A stretch of DNA of 23,664 bases from Protofrankia sp963555915 (lineage in GTDB: Bacteria > Actinomycetota > Actinomycetes > Frankiales > Frankiaceae), in contig NZ_CAUVXL010000154.1 in assembly GCF_963555915.1 (NCBI RefSeq), positions 1-23,664 of the forward strand. The letters run 5' to 3'. Below the pieces are notes generated by a model that searched no databases, was not told the origin of the DNA, and saw only the letters and a program-made list of their open reading frames with translations. Below, piece by piece: positions 15,827 to 23,542 of this stretch (position 1 is its first letter; each line of letters opens with the position of its first letter). The translations under genes and the position numbers were made by a program.

Positions 15827-16215
15827 GGTTACAGTCTTTCTCCACGACCAAGCGGCTTCGGCGCCGAGTGTGTGGTCAGTAGGGCACGTACGGCGACAGC
15901 GGCCGCGTGCAGTGAGGCGAAGGCTTCTTCGGATCGCCGTAGCCGGCTTTCTCGACGTCGCCCGGCACCCCTGCGGCCCGTCGCTGGTGGCGTCCGTGGC
16001 GACAAATCGGTTACCAGACCGTACATCGACCGAGACGGCTCCGGAGGAAAGATGTCCGCACCGTTGTCAGCGCATCCGCACCGACCAGCGACCGTATCGT
16101 CGCTATGACCGTTTGAACCCGCCCTTTAAGGCGTCGCGTGGCGGTGTCGAGTAGATCAGAATGCCTATATTGAGACGTGCCTGGCTAGTCCGTTCTACTG
16201 ACTTGTCCGGCGATT

Positions 16216-16230
16216 ATCACGTTATGTGAT
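16216..16230. promoter_or_regulatory. Palindrome ATCAC-GTTAT-GTGAT
   Basis: Perfect 5-base arms with a 5-base spacer in a locally AT-rich stretch of a gene-free region. The form resembles a dimeric regulator site. No gene starts close by: the M60 gene is 620 bases away and the VOC gene 390 bases away. Confidence 0.25.
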
Positions 16231-16666
16231 CGACTGGAGTCACGGAGAGTCCCGATCGTCGGCGGTTCGGCGGGTCCGTTTCGAGGGTGGAGTTGCCGGG
16301 ACGGCTCGCTGACCGTCGGGCCCACGATGCTTGGCCGGCAGGTCCGCCGAGGTGAGAGGGGTCGGGGTGGGCTGGCCGGTCGATGAAGGACACCTACCGC
16401 GAGACGATTACGTAAAGTAGCGCTTCTGGTCACGCTTTGTATGCATGGATTGGTCCGGGATGGACTATCTCATGCCCTCAAATCGGGTTAGGCAGAAATT
16501 GACCCGGCGGTGTTGTTGCTGTCTTCGGGGTTGGTGCGGGAATCTTCTGCCGTGCGTCCCGCAAGATGCGGGATTGCGGTTACGGAACCTGACGGGGGGT
16601 CCGGGTTCATATCGGCTGCGGCGGGACCGTTTCATCACGCCGATATCTCAGCGACGAATATCACCG

Positions 16667-16710
16667 GTGCAGTGCAGTGCAGTGCAGTGCAGTGCGCGAG
16701 CGCGAGCGCG
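16667..16710. repeat. GTGCA pentanucleotide microsatellite followed by GCGAGC repeats
   Basis: GTGCA is repeated five times plus GTGC (16667-16695) and runs into two and a half GCGAGC units (16694-16710). It lies about 145 bases upstream of the M60 peptidase start, outside any supported coding frame. Confidence 0.85.
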
Positions 16711-16853
16711 ACTTGAATAGCGGGTCCGTCACGCGGGCTCACGGCCGACCACCGGCTGGAAATGTGTGTGCGCGGCTGACGGCCGCCGCGACCGGGTTCA
16801 TCGGCTCGGCTGTCTCGTTGAGAAACCATATTCACAGTGGGAGGGGATTCTTC

Positions 16854-18548
16854 ATGGAATCAGACGGTACGTGCACCAGGCCGCCAGACGGGACCGCGAC
16901 GGTGGCGCCCGATGAGGGCACGTCGATATCCGGGGCGGATATCGTCCTGACCATGGCAGACCCCGACGTGCGGCCGGAACCGTACGCGGGCAACGCGTGG
17001 CAGAGCTTCCACATCGTGGACCAGGCCGACGGGTCCGTGGGCATCCGCAACCCTTACACTCACCTGGTTCTGACGATGTCGGACCAGGACGTGCGCGCCA
17101 CACCGTACACGGGCAACGCGTGGCAGAGCTTCTGGATAGTGGATCAGGCCGACGGGTCCGTGGGTATCCGCAACAACTACTACGGCACGGCCTTGACGAT
17201 GTCGGACGAGTACGTACGCGCCACACCGTACGCGGGCAACGCATATCAGAGCTTCGTGCTGGTGCCGCAGGCCGACGGGTCCACCGGTATCCGCAGCTTC
17301 TACCAGCGGGCCGCGTACTCCACGTTCTGGGGGACCCCGGACACCAGGGAGGCGATCAAGAGAGTCGGGAACTGGTACCAGAACAGCGACCGGCAGCCCA
17401 CCGGGTTCTACCTCCCCCCGGAAAACCGGCTCGAACTGCGGCTCCGTCTGGTGAACCTGGCCGCCGACAGCCAGCCGACGCTGTATATCGGAGCGCCCGA
17501 CACCCACCCGGACTTCCGCACCTACATGGAATCCCGGCCGTACCCGCTCCACGACGGTCTGAACTACGTGACCGACCCGGCCGGCGGGATGGTCTATTTC
17601 CAGATGACGGGCGTCGGGCGCCGGGCCGAGGTGACGTTCCGGTCCGGGGTGGTCAAGGCCCCCTTCTTCGAACACGGGAAGACCACCCCGGAGCAGTACC
17701 GGAACATGCTCGCGACCCTGACGCAGGCGCCCCAGGCCGAGTTGGCCTCCAAGCGCGTCATCGTCACCGTGGACCGCGCGGCAGCCCTGAAATACCAGGA
17801 CGTCGACCAGAACGCGCTCATGGAGACCTACGAGAAGATCGTCTCGGTCGAGGAGGCGGTCCTCGGGCTCGACGGTTCGATGCCGCTGCACACACCAGCA
17901 CCCTTGCGGTTCCACCTCACGCTTGGCAACCGGAGCGGGGTTGGTAGTGCCCATGCGGCCCACTATTACACCACCTACGCCGTCGAATACGGCGCCGAAC
18001 TACTCACCGTAGCAGGACTCGCCACATCCTGGGGCATGTGGCATGAGCTGGGCCACCAGAGCCAGATGTTCGGCTACCTGCATTGGGACGACCTCATCGA
18101 GATTACCGTCAACATCGCGTCGCTCGCGGTGCAACGCGCCTTCGGTCAGCGCTCCCGACTGCTGGAGACAGACGCCGGGGGCAAGGACATCTGGGACAAG
18201 GTACTGGCGAAAATCAACACGCCGTCCTTCAAAGTCACCGATCTGGATCCGTTCGAATACCTCGCCGCGCTCGAACAGCTCCGGCTCGCCTTCGGCGACG
18301 ACTTCTGGCCACGCATGAACAAGGTCACCCGGGAAAAGTACCAATCCGACGGCTACCGCATTTACCCGCCGCAGCCCGCCTACGACAACCTGGCCCTCTT
18401 CGCCAGCATCACCGCCAACGCCGACCTCCGCGGCTTCTTCGCAGCCTGGGGCATACCCGTCACCGAAGCACGCCAAGCCGAAATCGCAGCCCTGAACCTT
18501 CCCCGGCCGGCCACCGACCCGACCACACTCCGCGAACCACGTTCGTAG
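16854..18548 (+). CDS. M60 (enhancin-like) metallopeptidase with N-terminal lectin-like three-repeat domain
   Basis: The protein has 564 residues from the ATG at 16854, with GGGAGGGG at good spacing. Residues 28-150 hold three repeats of about 40 residues, each with LTM(A/S)D, a VR...PY(A/T)GNA(W/Y)QSF core and QADGS(V/T)GIR. Three such units suggest a beta-trefoil like ricin-B or fascin sugar-binding folds. The C-terminal half is a peptidase M60 domain: MWHELGHQ with His397, Glu398 and His401 as zinc site, followed by IEITVN with Glu416 as third ligand and the family's NIxSLAVQ. M60 enzymes cut O-glycosylated, mucin-like proteins. No Sec, Tat or lipoprotein signal precedes the lectin part even if the frame is extended upstream, which is unusual for an enzyme acting on outside glycoproteins. 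Confidence 0.85.
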   Translation: MESDGTCTRPPDGTATVAPDEGTSISGADIVLTMADPDVRPEPYAGNAWQSFHIVDQADGSVGIRNPYTHLVLTMSDQDVRATPYTGNAWQSFWIVDQADGSVGIRNNYYGTALTMSDEYVRATPYAGNAYQSFVLVPQADGSTGIRSFYQRAAYSTFWGTPDTREAIKRVGNWYQNSDRQPTGFYLPPENRLELRLRLVNLAADSQPTLYIGAPDTHPDFRTYMESRPYPLHDGLNYVTDPAGGMVYFQMTGVGRRAEVTFRSGVVKAPFFEHGKTTPEQYRNMLATLTQAPQAELASKRVIVTVDRAAALKYQDVDQNALMETYEKIVSVEEAVLGLDGSMPLHTPAPLRFHLTLGNRSGVGSAHAAHYYTTYAVEYGAELLTVAGLATSWGMWHELGHQSQMFGYLHWDDLIEITVNIASLAVQRAFGQRSRLLETDAGGKDIWDKVLAKINTPSFKVTDLDPFEYLAALEQLRLAFGDDFWPRMNKVTREKYQSDGYRIYPPQPAYDNLALFASITANADLRGFFAAWGIPVTEARQAEIAALNLPRPATDPTTLREPRS

Positions 18549-18560
18549 AGACCCACCCCG

Positions 18561-18749
18561 GAATGCCAGTTCGCGCCGGTCGTAGACCTGTACACGGAAC
18601 GGAACACCGTCGAGCGTCTGATCAACAAGCTGAAGGCCTGGCGAGGCATCGCCACCCGCTATGGCAAGATCCCGCAGAGTTACCTTTCTGGTCTCCATCT
18701 CCGCGCCTCGATGATCTAGATCAAGGAGCTCGCGCGGACCACCCCTTGA
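18561..18749 (+). pseudogene. IS5-type transposase, C-terminal remnant with internal TAG
   Basis: One plus-strand frame reads YTERNTVERLINKLKAWRGI and then ATRYGKIPQSYLSGLHLRASMI, the conserved C-terminal end of IS5-group DDE transposases (RNxVER, K.WRG.ATRYDK). The Glu of VER is the last acid of the catalytic triad. A TAG at 18717-18719 stands where family members have Trp (MIW). Reading on, IKELARTTP ends at TGA 18747-18749, the probable original end. The rest of the element is missing on the left, where it begins 12 bases after the M60 stop. Confidence 0.75.
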
Positions 18750-19008
18750 TTGCAACCGAATACACGCCCTAGTCTCCGATCCCCCCGCGGGGTGGCCCGT
18801 TCCGGGCTGAAAATCGTGGTGGTTGCCCGCTGACGTCGTAGCTGCTTGGTCGTTAAGGCCGTGCCCTAGTCGGACGCTGGGAGCCGTGCTGTGGGCCCTT
18901 CACTGATGCTTCGAGCTCGCGGATCAGATTCGCGTTTGGCCCGTGCGGCTCCCGCGGGCAGCCGCCTGATGGCCGGACGACGAGCGGGAGGGGGTCTGTC
19001 ACCGCTGA
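18750..19008. other. Gene-free stretch between transposase and intron relics
   Basis: No supported gene is seen. CCCCGCGGGG near 18784 is a lone palindrome. If the intron relic ends at 19009, this segment is the DNA that received the intron, downstream of it on the minus strand. Confidence 0.4.
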
Positions 19009-19100
19009 GTAGGCCATGGGCGCGGTGCCGTGGTTGCCCCCGGTCCGTTTCCCATGGCCTCTCGCCGCACCCGCCGTGCGCCTTTCAACGCAACGGGCGC
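19009..19100 (-). ncRNA. Group II (IIC-like) intron relic: domain V and probable domain VI
   Basis: Read on the minus strand, 19100-19067 folds exactly as a 34-base domain V. The lower stem GCGCCCGT/GCGGGTGC has eight pairs, including a G-U wobble at the third pair. The upper stem is TGCGTT/GGCGCA with a GAAA tetraloop, and a two-base CG bulge sits in the 3' strand between the stems. Bases 2-4 (19099-19097) are CGC, the catalytic triad of class C introns. Twelve or so bases later GGCCATGGG and CCCATGGCC (19059-19051, 19020-19012) form a perfect hairpin in the place of domain VI, followed by TAC, a fitting intron 3' end. Domains I-IV and the reverse transcriptase gene are missing. The sequence upstream is cut off next to the IS256-type fragment. 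Confidence 0.75.
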
Positions 19101-19116
19101 TCCCCGGCGTCTGCCG

Positions 19117-19503
19117 TCATGCGGGTCGTGGGACCCAGGGGTTGGAGATGCGGCTGCCGCGGTAGTGGGGTACCTCGATCTCGACCGGGCCGATCTCGGT
19201 CAGGACCGTCTTGGTCCGGGTTCCGTTGCGGGAGTTCCCGCCGTCGCGGCCGGCCGGGTCGTGCTTGTCGTAGCCCAGGTGGGCGCTCATTTCGGCTTCC
19301 AGGTCGGCTTCGAGGACCAACTTGGTCAGCTGGGCCAGCAGGCCGCCTTCCCCGGCCAGGCTGATCCCACCGGACTGGGCCCGCTCCGCGAGCAGACGCA
19401 CCAGCTGGGCGTCACCGGTGTCCCACGCCAGCGGGGCGTCCCCGGGTCGATCCAGCGCGGGGGCCTCGTGGGCCGGCGGAACCTCTACCATCGTGTCACT
19501 CAC
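19117..19503 (-). pseudogene. IS256-type (Mutator) transposase, N-terminal fragment
   Basis: The frame has 128 residues from the GTG at 19503; intact IS256-family transposases are about 400. Residues 49-110 carry the family's conserved N-terminal region: LAGEGGLLAQLTKLVLEADL, EAEMSAHLGYDKHDPAGR, NSRNGTRTKTVLTEIGPVEI. After VEIEVPHYRG the match stops, and a short unrelated tail ends at 19117, 16 bases from the group II intron domain V. The catalytic DDE region is absent, so the fragment cannot transpose. No terminal inverted repeats were identified. Confidence 0.8.
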
Positions 19504-19526
19504 GGCATCTTCTCGCTCTCGGAAGG

Positions 19527-19730
19527 TTACACCGTTATTTCGAAGCCTTCGGGACTGAGGAGGGTTTTGACGTCACCGACGATGCGGCCGAGGAGGCGAG
19601 TGTCGGCGATGCGGTCGCGTAGGCCCAGGCGTGCGTCCCGTTCCTCGGTTAGGCCTTGGGCTGCGAGGTCGAAGGCCAGCGGGATGGTGTAGCCGGCCTT
19701 GTACAGATCTGCGATGTCCATGACGAACGA
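19527..19730 (-). pseudogene. cas1e: cas1 (type I-E) C-terminal relic
   Basis: From codon 14 of a minus-strand frame the text reads SFVMDIADLYKAGYTIPLAF, then DLAAQGLTEERDARLGLRDR and IADTRLLGRIVGDVKTLL. This is the C-terminal third of the Cas1 integrase of type I-E CRISPR systems: the (S)FVxDIADLYK motif with active-site Asp, the TIPLAF helix, an Arg-rich helix and the closing VxDVKxLL. Intact proteins are about 300 residues, and the His and Glu of the active site are upstream of what survives. No cas2 follows, no other cas gene is seen, and there is no repeat-spacer array in the window. The 13 residues before the motif do not match Cas1, so the break is near 19730. Confidence 0.75.
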
Positions 19731-19970
19731 GGTGGGCGGTGACTCCGAGTTCGCCGATGTTGGAGGCAAGAGGACGCAGGGCGAGTTAGGCGATGGTGGT
19801 GCCGTCGTGGACGGTGGCTCCGGCCCAGCGTCGGGGTGAGCTGGCTGTCATGGCGGACGGTGGTGTCGACGGCGAGTGATCTATCAGGCCGGTGGTACCC
19901 GATCCAGCGGGAACCGCAGGACAGCATGGCGTCCACCGGCGCAGCTCCGGCTGGATGAGAGAGCCCCAGT
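19731..19970. other. Unassigned 240 bases between the cas1 relic and the CHAT gene
   Basis: No recognisable gene. A minus-strand frame contains GATVHDGTTIA before a stop and another holds VDAMLSCGSRWIGYHRPD. Both look like shattered coding text, but I cannot assign them. Confidence 0.35.
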
Positions 19971-22664
19971 TCAAGGACTCTTTGCGGTCCAGGCCATGGC
20001 CTCATAGTCACCGACGAGCACGAACGCCGCCCAGAAATATGGCCGTCGGAAGTACGGCTTCGTCGCATGTTCCCTGACCGCTTCCTGTCCGGCCCGCAGT
20101 GCCGCGAGCTTTGTCACGCCGTTGAGTAGTTCGGTGTAGAACGTGATCATCAGGACCTCGGCCGCTTCGGGAGGCACCGGCCATAGGCTCACAACAACCG
20201 AGCGGGCCCCGGCTACCAGGAACGAGCGCGGCAGCCCGATAGAGATCTCACCTGGGATCGCTTGCCCGAGACCGGTCCGACAAGCAGACAGGGTGATCAG
20301 GTCAGTCGCGACGAGGTCCATACCGTGCACATCGTTCGCGGACAGCCAGCCGTCCCCGGTTCCGGGTGCCGGCTCGCGTGGGGCGGCGCCGAAGTTCGCA
20401 CCTGCCAGCACCAGGCCACAAGACTGTCCGCTGGCCCATAGATGTGAATAGGAGTAGTCCGCCGTCGCGGTGCCGTCGCCTGCGCTGGCAGACGGGAAGC
20501 GGGCACCGTGCGATGCGATATGGAGCACCTGCGGTCGCTCGAGCTCCAGGATCTCCTTTTTGCGGGCCGCGCCGCCCAAGAGTGGCTCGACGCCGAGGAG
20601 CCCTGCAATTCTGATCGCTTGAGTACGTGTCTTCGCGACCGATGGCCATGACCGTCCATGGACGTATGGCGCCGGGGACGGACCGCCGCCGTTGGCCGAA
20701 GCCTGCACGAGGTCGAAGTCTGGATCTCCGACGACGACCGGCGGCGACGGATGGTAGGCGGTGGCCGGAGAGGACAGAATCTTCAGCAGGTCACGTCCGG
20801 TTGGCACGTAACTTATGTTGAAGGTGTTCCATAGCAGGACCCGCGGCGCCTCGCAGAATACCTCGAACGGGATCTCCGACAGGAGTCCATCTGGTGCGAT
20901 GACCAGATGTTCTGTTCCGGACAGCAAAGGCAGGAGCGGCTCGATCAAGGCTTGGTACAGGTCTCCGGTCTGTTCGAACAGGAGACTCGTGCTCTGTTCC
21001 ACAGGGGCGGTCTTCCGGCTGATGAACTTTCCGAAAGCGATGATGCGCTCATCGATCGTATCGGCGTCGCCGAGGGGCACGGCCACCGACCGCTTCTCCG
21101 GTGACGTGTCATCCGATTTGGCCAGGACGAACGCCATGTAGCGTGCCGGTGCACCGGCTGTTCCCTCGCACCTGAAGTATTCGATCACTGCGATGTTGGA
21201 CGGGATCAATGCGCAGATCTCGTCGAGGGTTTCCAAGGACGCCTGTGATAAGTGGTCCTTCGGGATGGCCCTGGTAATTTCGGACTCCAGCTCCAGAGCT
21301 TCCCGCCGCCACGCCTCGATGAGCCTGGCGTGCTCGGCCGCCCCCTCCGCTCCCGCGCCAGACAGCGTCTTTTGCCCGATCGCGGCACGCAGATCGCGCA
21401 GCTGCTCGAACTTCGGTTTGAGTTCGGCGTTCTCGGCCTTGGACAGGGCCCGGCGCTGGGCGAGATCGGCTTCGAAGTCCAGCGCCTTGGAGCGTAGGAC
21501 TGCGACATATGCCTTCCTTGCCCACTTTTGGTCGAACGTCTCGGGGGTCATCAGAAGGCTGATCAGCCGGTGGAGGCTCTCACGCTGTCGGGCAAGATAC
21601 TGGATGCGCTGCGGAGTCGACACCACCGACACCACGTCGTAGAGGGCCCCGTTCTCCAGAGTGATCTCCTCAAGTATCCGGGCAGCGCTCTCCCAGTCCC
21701 CGAGCTGTCCGATGATGTCAGCCAGGGCTGTCACGGCCTCGGCCCTCATAGGGTGTCCGCGGTCATATGGGAGCGTTCCCTCGGTAAGGAGGCCCTCATA
21801 GAGGGCTCGGGCATCCTCCAAGTGACCCATTCGGTGCCAGACTAGGGCTAGGTCCATGACGGCGAGCACCTGTGTGGCTGCCCCGTGCGTGCGGACGATC
21901 TCAGCCAGGATCCGTGCGGCTGATTCCAGGTCACCCCGTTCTCGCGCGATCCAGGCCTGAAGGCGCTGTGCCTGCGAGTCGAACTTCTGCCGTCCGCCTG
22001 CTCTGAGATCGCCGAGCCTGTCCAGAAGGACTTCGGCCCCGTCTGGGTCGCCGTTTAGCAACGCGAGCTCGATACACTCTAGGAAATGCTGAGCAAGGTC
22101 GCCGTCCCACGACAGCACGCCTGTGTACACCGCACGTAGGCGGGCCGGGACCAGCGCCGTAGCTCTAGCACGCCCGCTCTCGTAGAGATCTAGTCCGGCA
22201 ATAGCCATCCGGCGCGCCTCACCGTAGTCCCCCAGCGCCCGGTGCCCGGCCGCAGCGGCTGCGTACATACGCAGCGCACCCCGCTCACCGCCCTCGAGGT
22301 CTTCCGGTGACATCAGGCTGAAGGCTTTGTATGGGGCGTCGAGCGCTGCCAGTGCCTCGCCGTACTTACCCAGATACAGCAGGATCTCGCCTGTCATAAT
22401 GCCAGCGAAGGCCAGCATGGCAGTGTCCCACTCAGTCTTGTTTTCCAGCGCCTCGGGATTCGAGTCGCCTCTCACCAGACGGACGGCAGACTGTTCGACG
22501 TCTTTTGCCACCTGCTTCGCCAGCTCGTAGGCTTCCTCGAACTTGCCATTCTTGGCAAGACGCCTTGTTCTCCGGCTGTCGAGGAATATCGATTTCAGGA
22601 GTGTTCCCGAGGCGTTGGCAACCTCAAGGTGCCGGTGGATCTTACGTGGCAGTGTCGCCGACAT
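19971..22664 (-). CDS. TPR-CHAT caspase-like protease
   Basis: The protein has 897 residues from the ATG at 22664, with GGCGGGGG upstream. Residues 30-370 are helical repeats of TPR type (FEEAYELAKQVAKDV, YLGKYGEALAALDAPYKAF, ALGDYGEARRMAIAGLDLY, RMGHLEDARALYEGLL, QLGDWESAARILEEI), a scaffold for binding a partner or signal. A charged helical linker (about 380-490) leads to a CHAT domain (about 560-890). This is a clan CD caspase/separase-like cysteine protease, with His719 in VLHIASHGARF and Cys795 in LSACRTGLG, and LPRSFLVAGARSVVVSLWPV after it. Both catalytic residues are present. The gene overlaps the upstream DUF6338-like gene by 23 bases. CHAT proteases act in several prokaryotic defence and cell-death systems; a role of that kind is inferred. 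Confidence 0.9.
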   Translation of the reverse strand: MSATLPRKIHRHLEVANASGTLLKSIFLDSRRTRRLAKNGKFEEAYELAKQVAKDVEQSAVRLVRGDSNPEALENKTEWDTAMLAFAGIMTGEILLYLGKYGEALAALDAPYKAFSLMSPEDLEGGERGALRMYAAAAAGHRALGDYGEARRMAIAGLDLYESGRARATALVPARLRAVYTGVLSWDGDLAQHFLECIELALLNGDPDGAEVLLDRLGDLRAGGRQKFDSQAQRLQAWIARERGDLESAARILAEIVRTHGAATQVLAVMDLALVWHRMGHLEDARALYEGLLTEGTLPYDRGHPMRAEAVTALADIIGQLGDWESAARILEEITLENGALYDVVSVVSTPQRIQYLARQRESLHRLISLLMTPETFDQKWARKAYVAVLRSKALDFEADLAQRRALSKAENAELKPKFEQLRDLRAAIGQKTLSGAGAEGAAEHARLIEAWRREALELESEITRAIPKDHLSQASLETLDEICALIPSNIAVIEYFRCEGTAGAPARYMAFVLAKSDDTSPEKRSVAVPLGDADTIDERIIAFGKFISRKTAPVEQSTSLLFEQTGDLYQALIEPLLPLLSGTEHLVIAPDGLLSEIPFEVFCEAPRVLLWNTFNISYVPTGRDLLKILSSPATAYHPSPPVVVGDPDFDLVQASANGGGPSPAPYVHGRSWPSVAKTRTQAIRIAGLLGVEPLLGGAARKKEILELERPQVLHIASHGARFPSASAGDGTATADYSYSHLWASGQSCGLVLAGANFGAAPREPAPGTGDGWLSANDVHGMDLVATDLITLSACRTGLGQAIPGEISIGLPRSFLVAGARSVVVSLWPVPPEAAEVLMITFYTELLNGVTKLAALRAGQEAVREHATKPYFRRPYFWAAFVLVGDYEAMAWTAKSP

Positions 22665-23364
22665 GTGTACCCCCGCCGTTAGGCTCCGGATAAGCGATGT
22701 GGATCAGGCGAATCATGGAGCCGGGGACGAATACTCGGTTGGCAGGCGACACTGTCCGGCCCGTGTAGCCCGGTCCACTGAAGGCCACCGGCTTTTGCAG
22801 TGTGAGATCACGCAGCAACGGATCATCATGATGGGAGACCAGCAAGGCGAACCCCTCCACGAGCCTACCGTCACTCAACTCCACTGCCAGGAAGGGAGCG
22901 CCGCCGTCAGGAGCACCCCGCAACAAAGCGGCTGCGAACTGCGAACCCTCGCGGAAAGCCGGACCGGCGGCGCGCTCCTCGGCTGGAACGCCCGCCAAAG
23001 TAACACCCACCCGCCGCCGGCTGTGCTGCCCTGCCAGGACACCAGCAGTGATGCAACCGACTGTCCCCAATAGCAGGATCCCCGCAGCGGAAACGATTGT
23101 CCCCCAAGGCGACTTGCTCAGATCGCCGTACCCGTGGAACAGGGCACGCAGCGTGACCAGGCCGGGCGCGACTTCACCAATCGCAAGGACGATGATTGCC
23201 GCGACCGACGTTCCCAGTGCCCCGATCGCCAGCATCTCAACGAACTCCACGGTGCTGGTACGCACGTCGTAGAGGGTGTAGCGGCGATAGGCGCGCAGGT
23301 ACCCCAGCCCGGGAACAAGCGCGGCGATCACAACGATCAGGCCGAAAGCGTCACTGATCCCCAC
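22642..23364 (-). CDS. DUF6338-like membrane protein
   Basis: The protein has 240 residues from a GTG at 23364; the frame also allows a TTG at 23436, but the GTG overlaps the end of the upstream small gene by 14 bases and fits translational coupling. Three membrane helices lie at about 7-25 (FGLIVVIAALVPGLGYLRAY), 44-62 (MLAIGALGTSVAAIIVLAI) and 84-107 (IVSAAGILLLGTVGCITAGV), then a hydrophilic domain of about 130 residues. The N-terminal VPGL...RAYRR and the overall shape recall proteins annotated as DUF6338, whose function is unknown. Overlaps on both sides tie it to the acidic small protein and the CHAT protease. It could be the membrane target or effector of that protease, which is inference. 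Confidence 0.75.
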   Translation of the reverse strand: MGISDAFGLIVVIAALVPGLGYLRAYRRYTLYDVRTSTVEFVEMLAIGALGTSVAAIIVLAIGEVAPGLVTLRALFHGYGDLSKSPWGTIVSAAGILLLGTVGCITAGVLAGQHSRRRVGVTLAGVPAEERAAGPAFREGSQFAAALLRGAPDGGAPFLAVELSDGRLVEGFALLVSHHDDPLLRDLTLQKPVAFSGPGYTGRTVSPANRVFVPGSMIRLIHIAYPEPNGGGTHVGDTAT

Positions 23365-23542
23365 TGGCGCCGCCGCTCTGCGGCGGCGGTGGAGGAGGCG
23401 CGATTGGTGCTGCTGGTAGCTGCCTGTCCGGATCAATCTCGAATTCGGAGTAGCCTAAGACGTCACCGATTGCCTCGGCGGGGACTTCGAACTCGTCGAA
23501 GTCAGCGAACTTATCTGGTTTGGGCGGTTCGATTTCGCTCAC
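23351..23542 (-). CDS. Small acidic proline-tailed protein, first gene of the CHAT operon
   Basis: The protein has 63 residues from a GTG at 23542 with TGGGGG just upstream. It is strongly acidic (MSEIEPPKPDKFADFDEFEV, then GYSEFEIDPDR), followed by a PPPPPP run and a Gly/Ser end. No known domain, membrane helix or signal is seen, and it is probably largely disordered. The coding call rests on the good start, the 14-base overlap with the next gene and the regular composition. A -10-like TAGAAT lies on the minus strand at 23643-23638, 95 bases upstream, but its -35 would fall at the window edge. It may be an inhibitor, substrate or adaptor of the unit. No function can be read. Confidence 0.65.
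   Translation of the reverse strand: MSEIEPPKPDKFADFDEFEVPAEAIGDVLGYSEFEIDPDRQLPAAPIAPPPPPPQSGGASGDQ

Larger units (their letters stand above)
15827..16853. other. About 1 kb without a convincing gene
   Basis: Short frames are open on both strands, but none has a recognisable domain. Points of note are an 18-codon plus-strand frame at 16052-16108 with a strong GGAGGAAAG site, a palindrome ATCAC-GTTAT-GTGAT at 16216-16230, TTACGTAA at 16408-16415, and the GTGCA microsatellite at 16667-16695. The part around 16150-16250 is clearly less GC-rich than its surroundings. The promoter of the M60 gene must lie in the right half unless transcription comes from farther left. Confidence 0.5.

Noticed and set aside
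16052..16108. 18-codon plus-strand frame after a strong GGAGGAAAG
   Set aside because: The start signal is good, but the peptide has no recognisable feature and no gene follows that it could control. One strong site in 1 kb may be chance.
16860..17963. 367-codon minus-strand open frame over the M60 gene
   Set aside because: It mirrors the repeats of the sense gene (repeated HGPVGL phrases) and has no independent start signal or domain.
18780..18800. CCCCGCGGGG as a possible type I-E CRISPR repeat near the cas1 relic
   Set aside because: It occurs once, with no second copy at spacer distance and no flanking repeat match.
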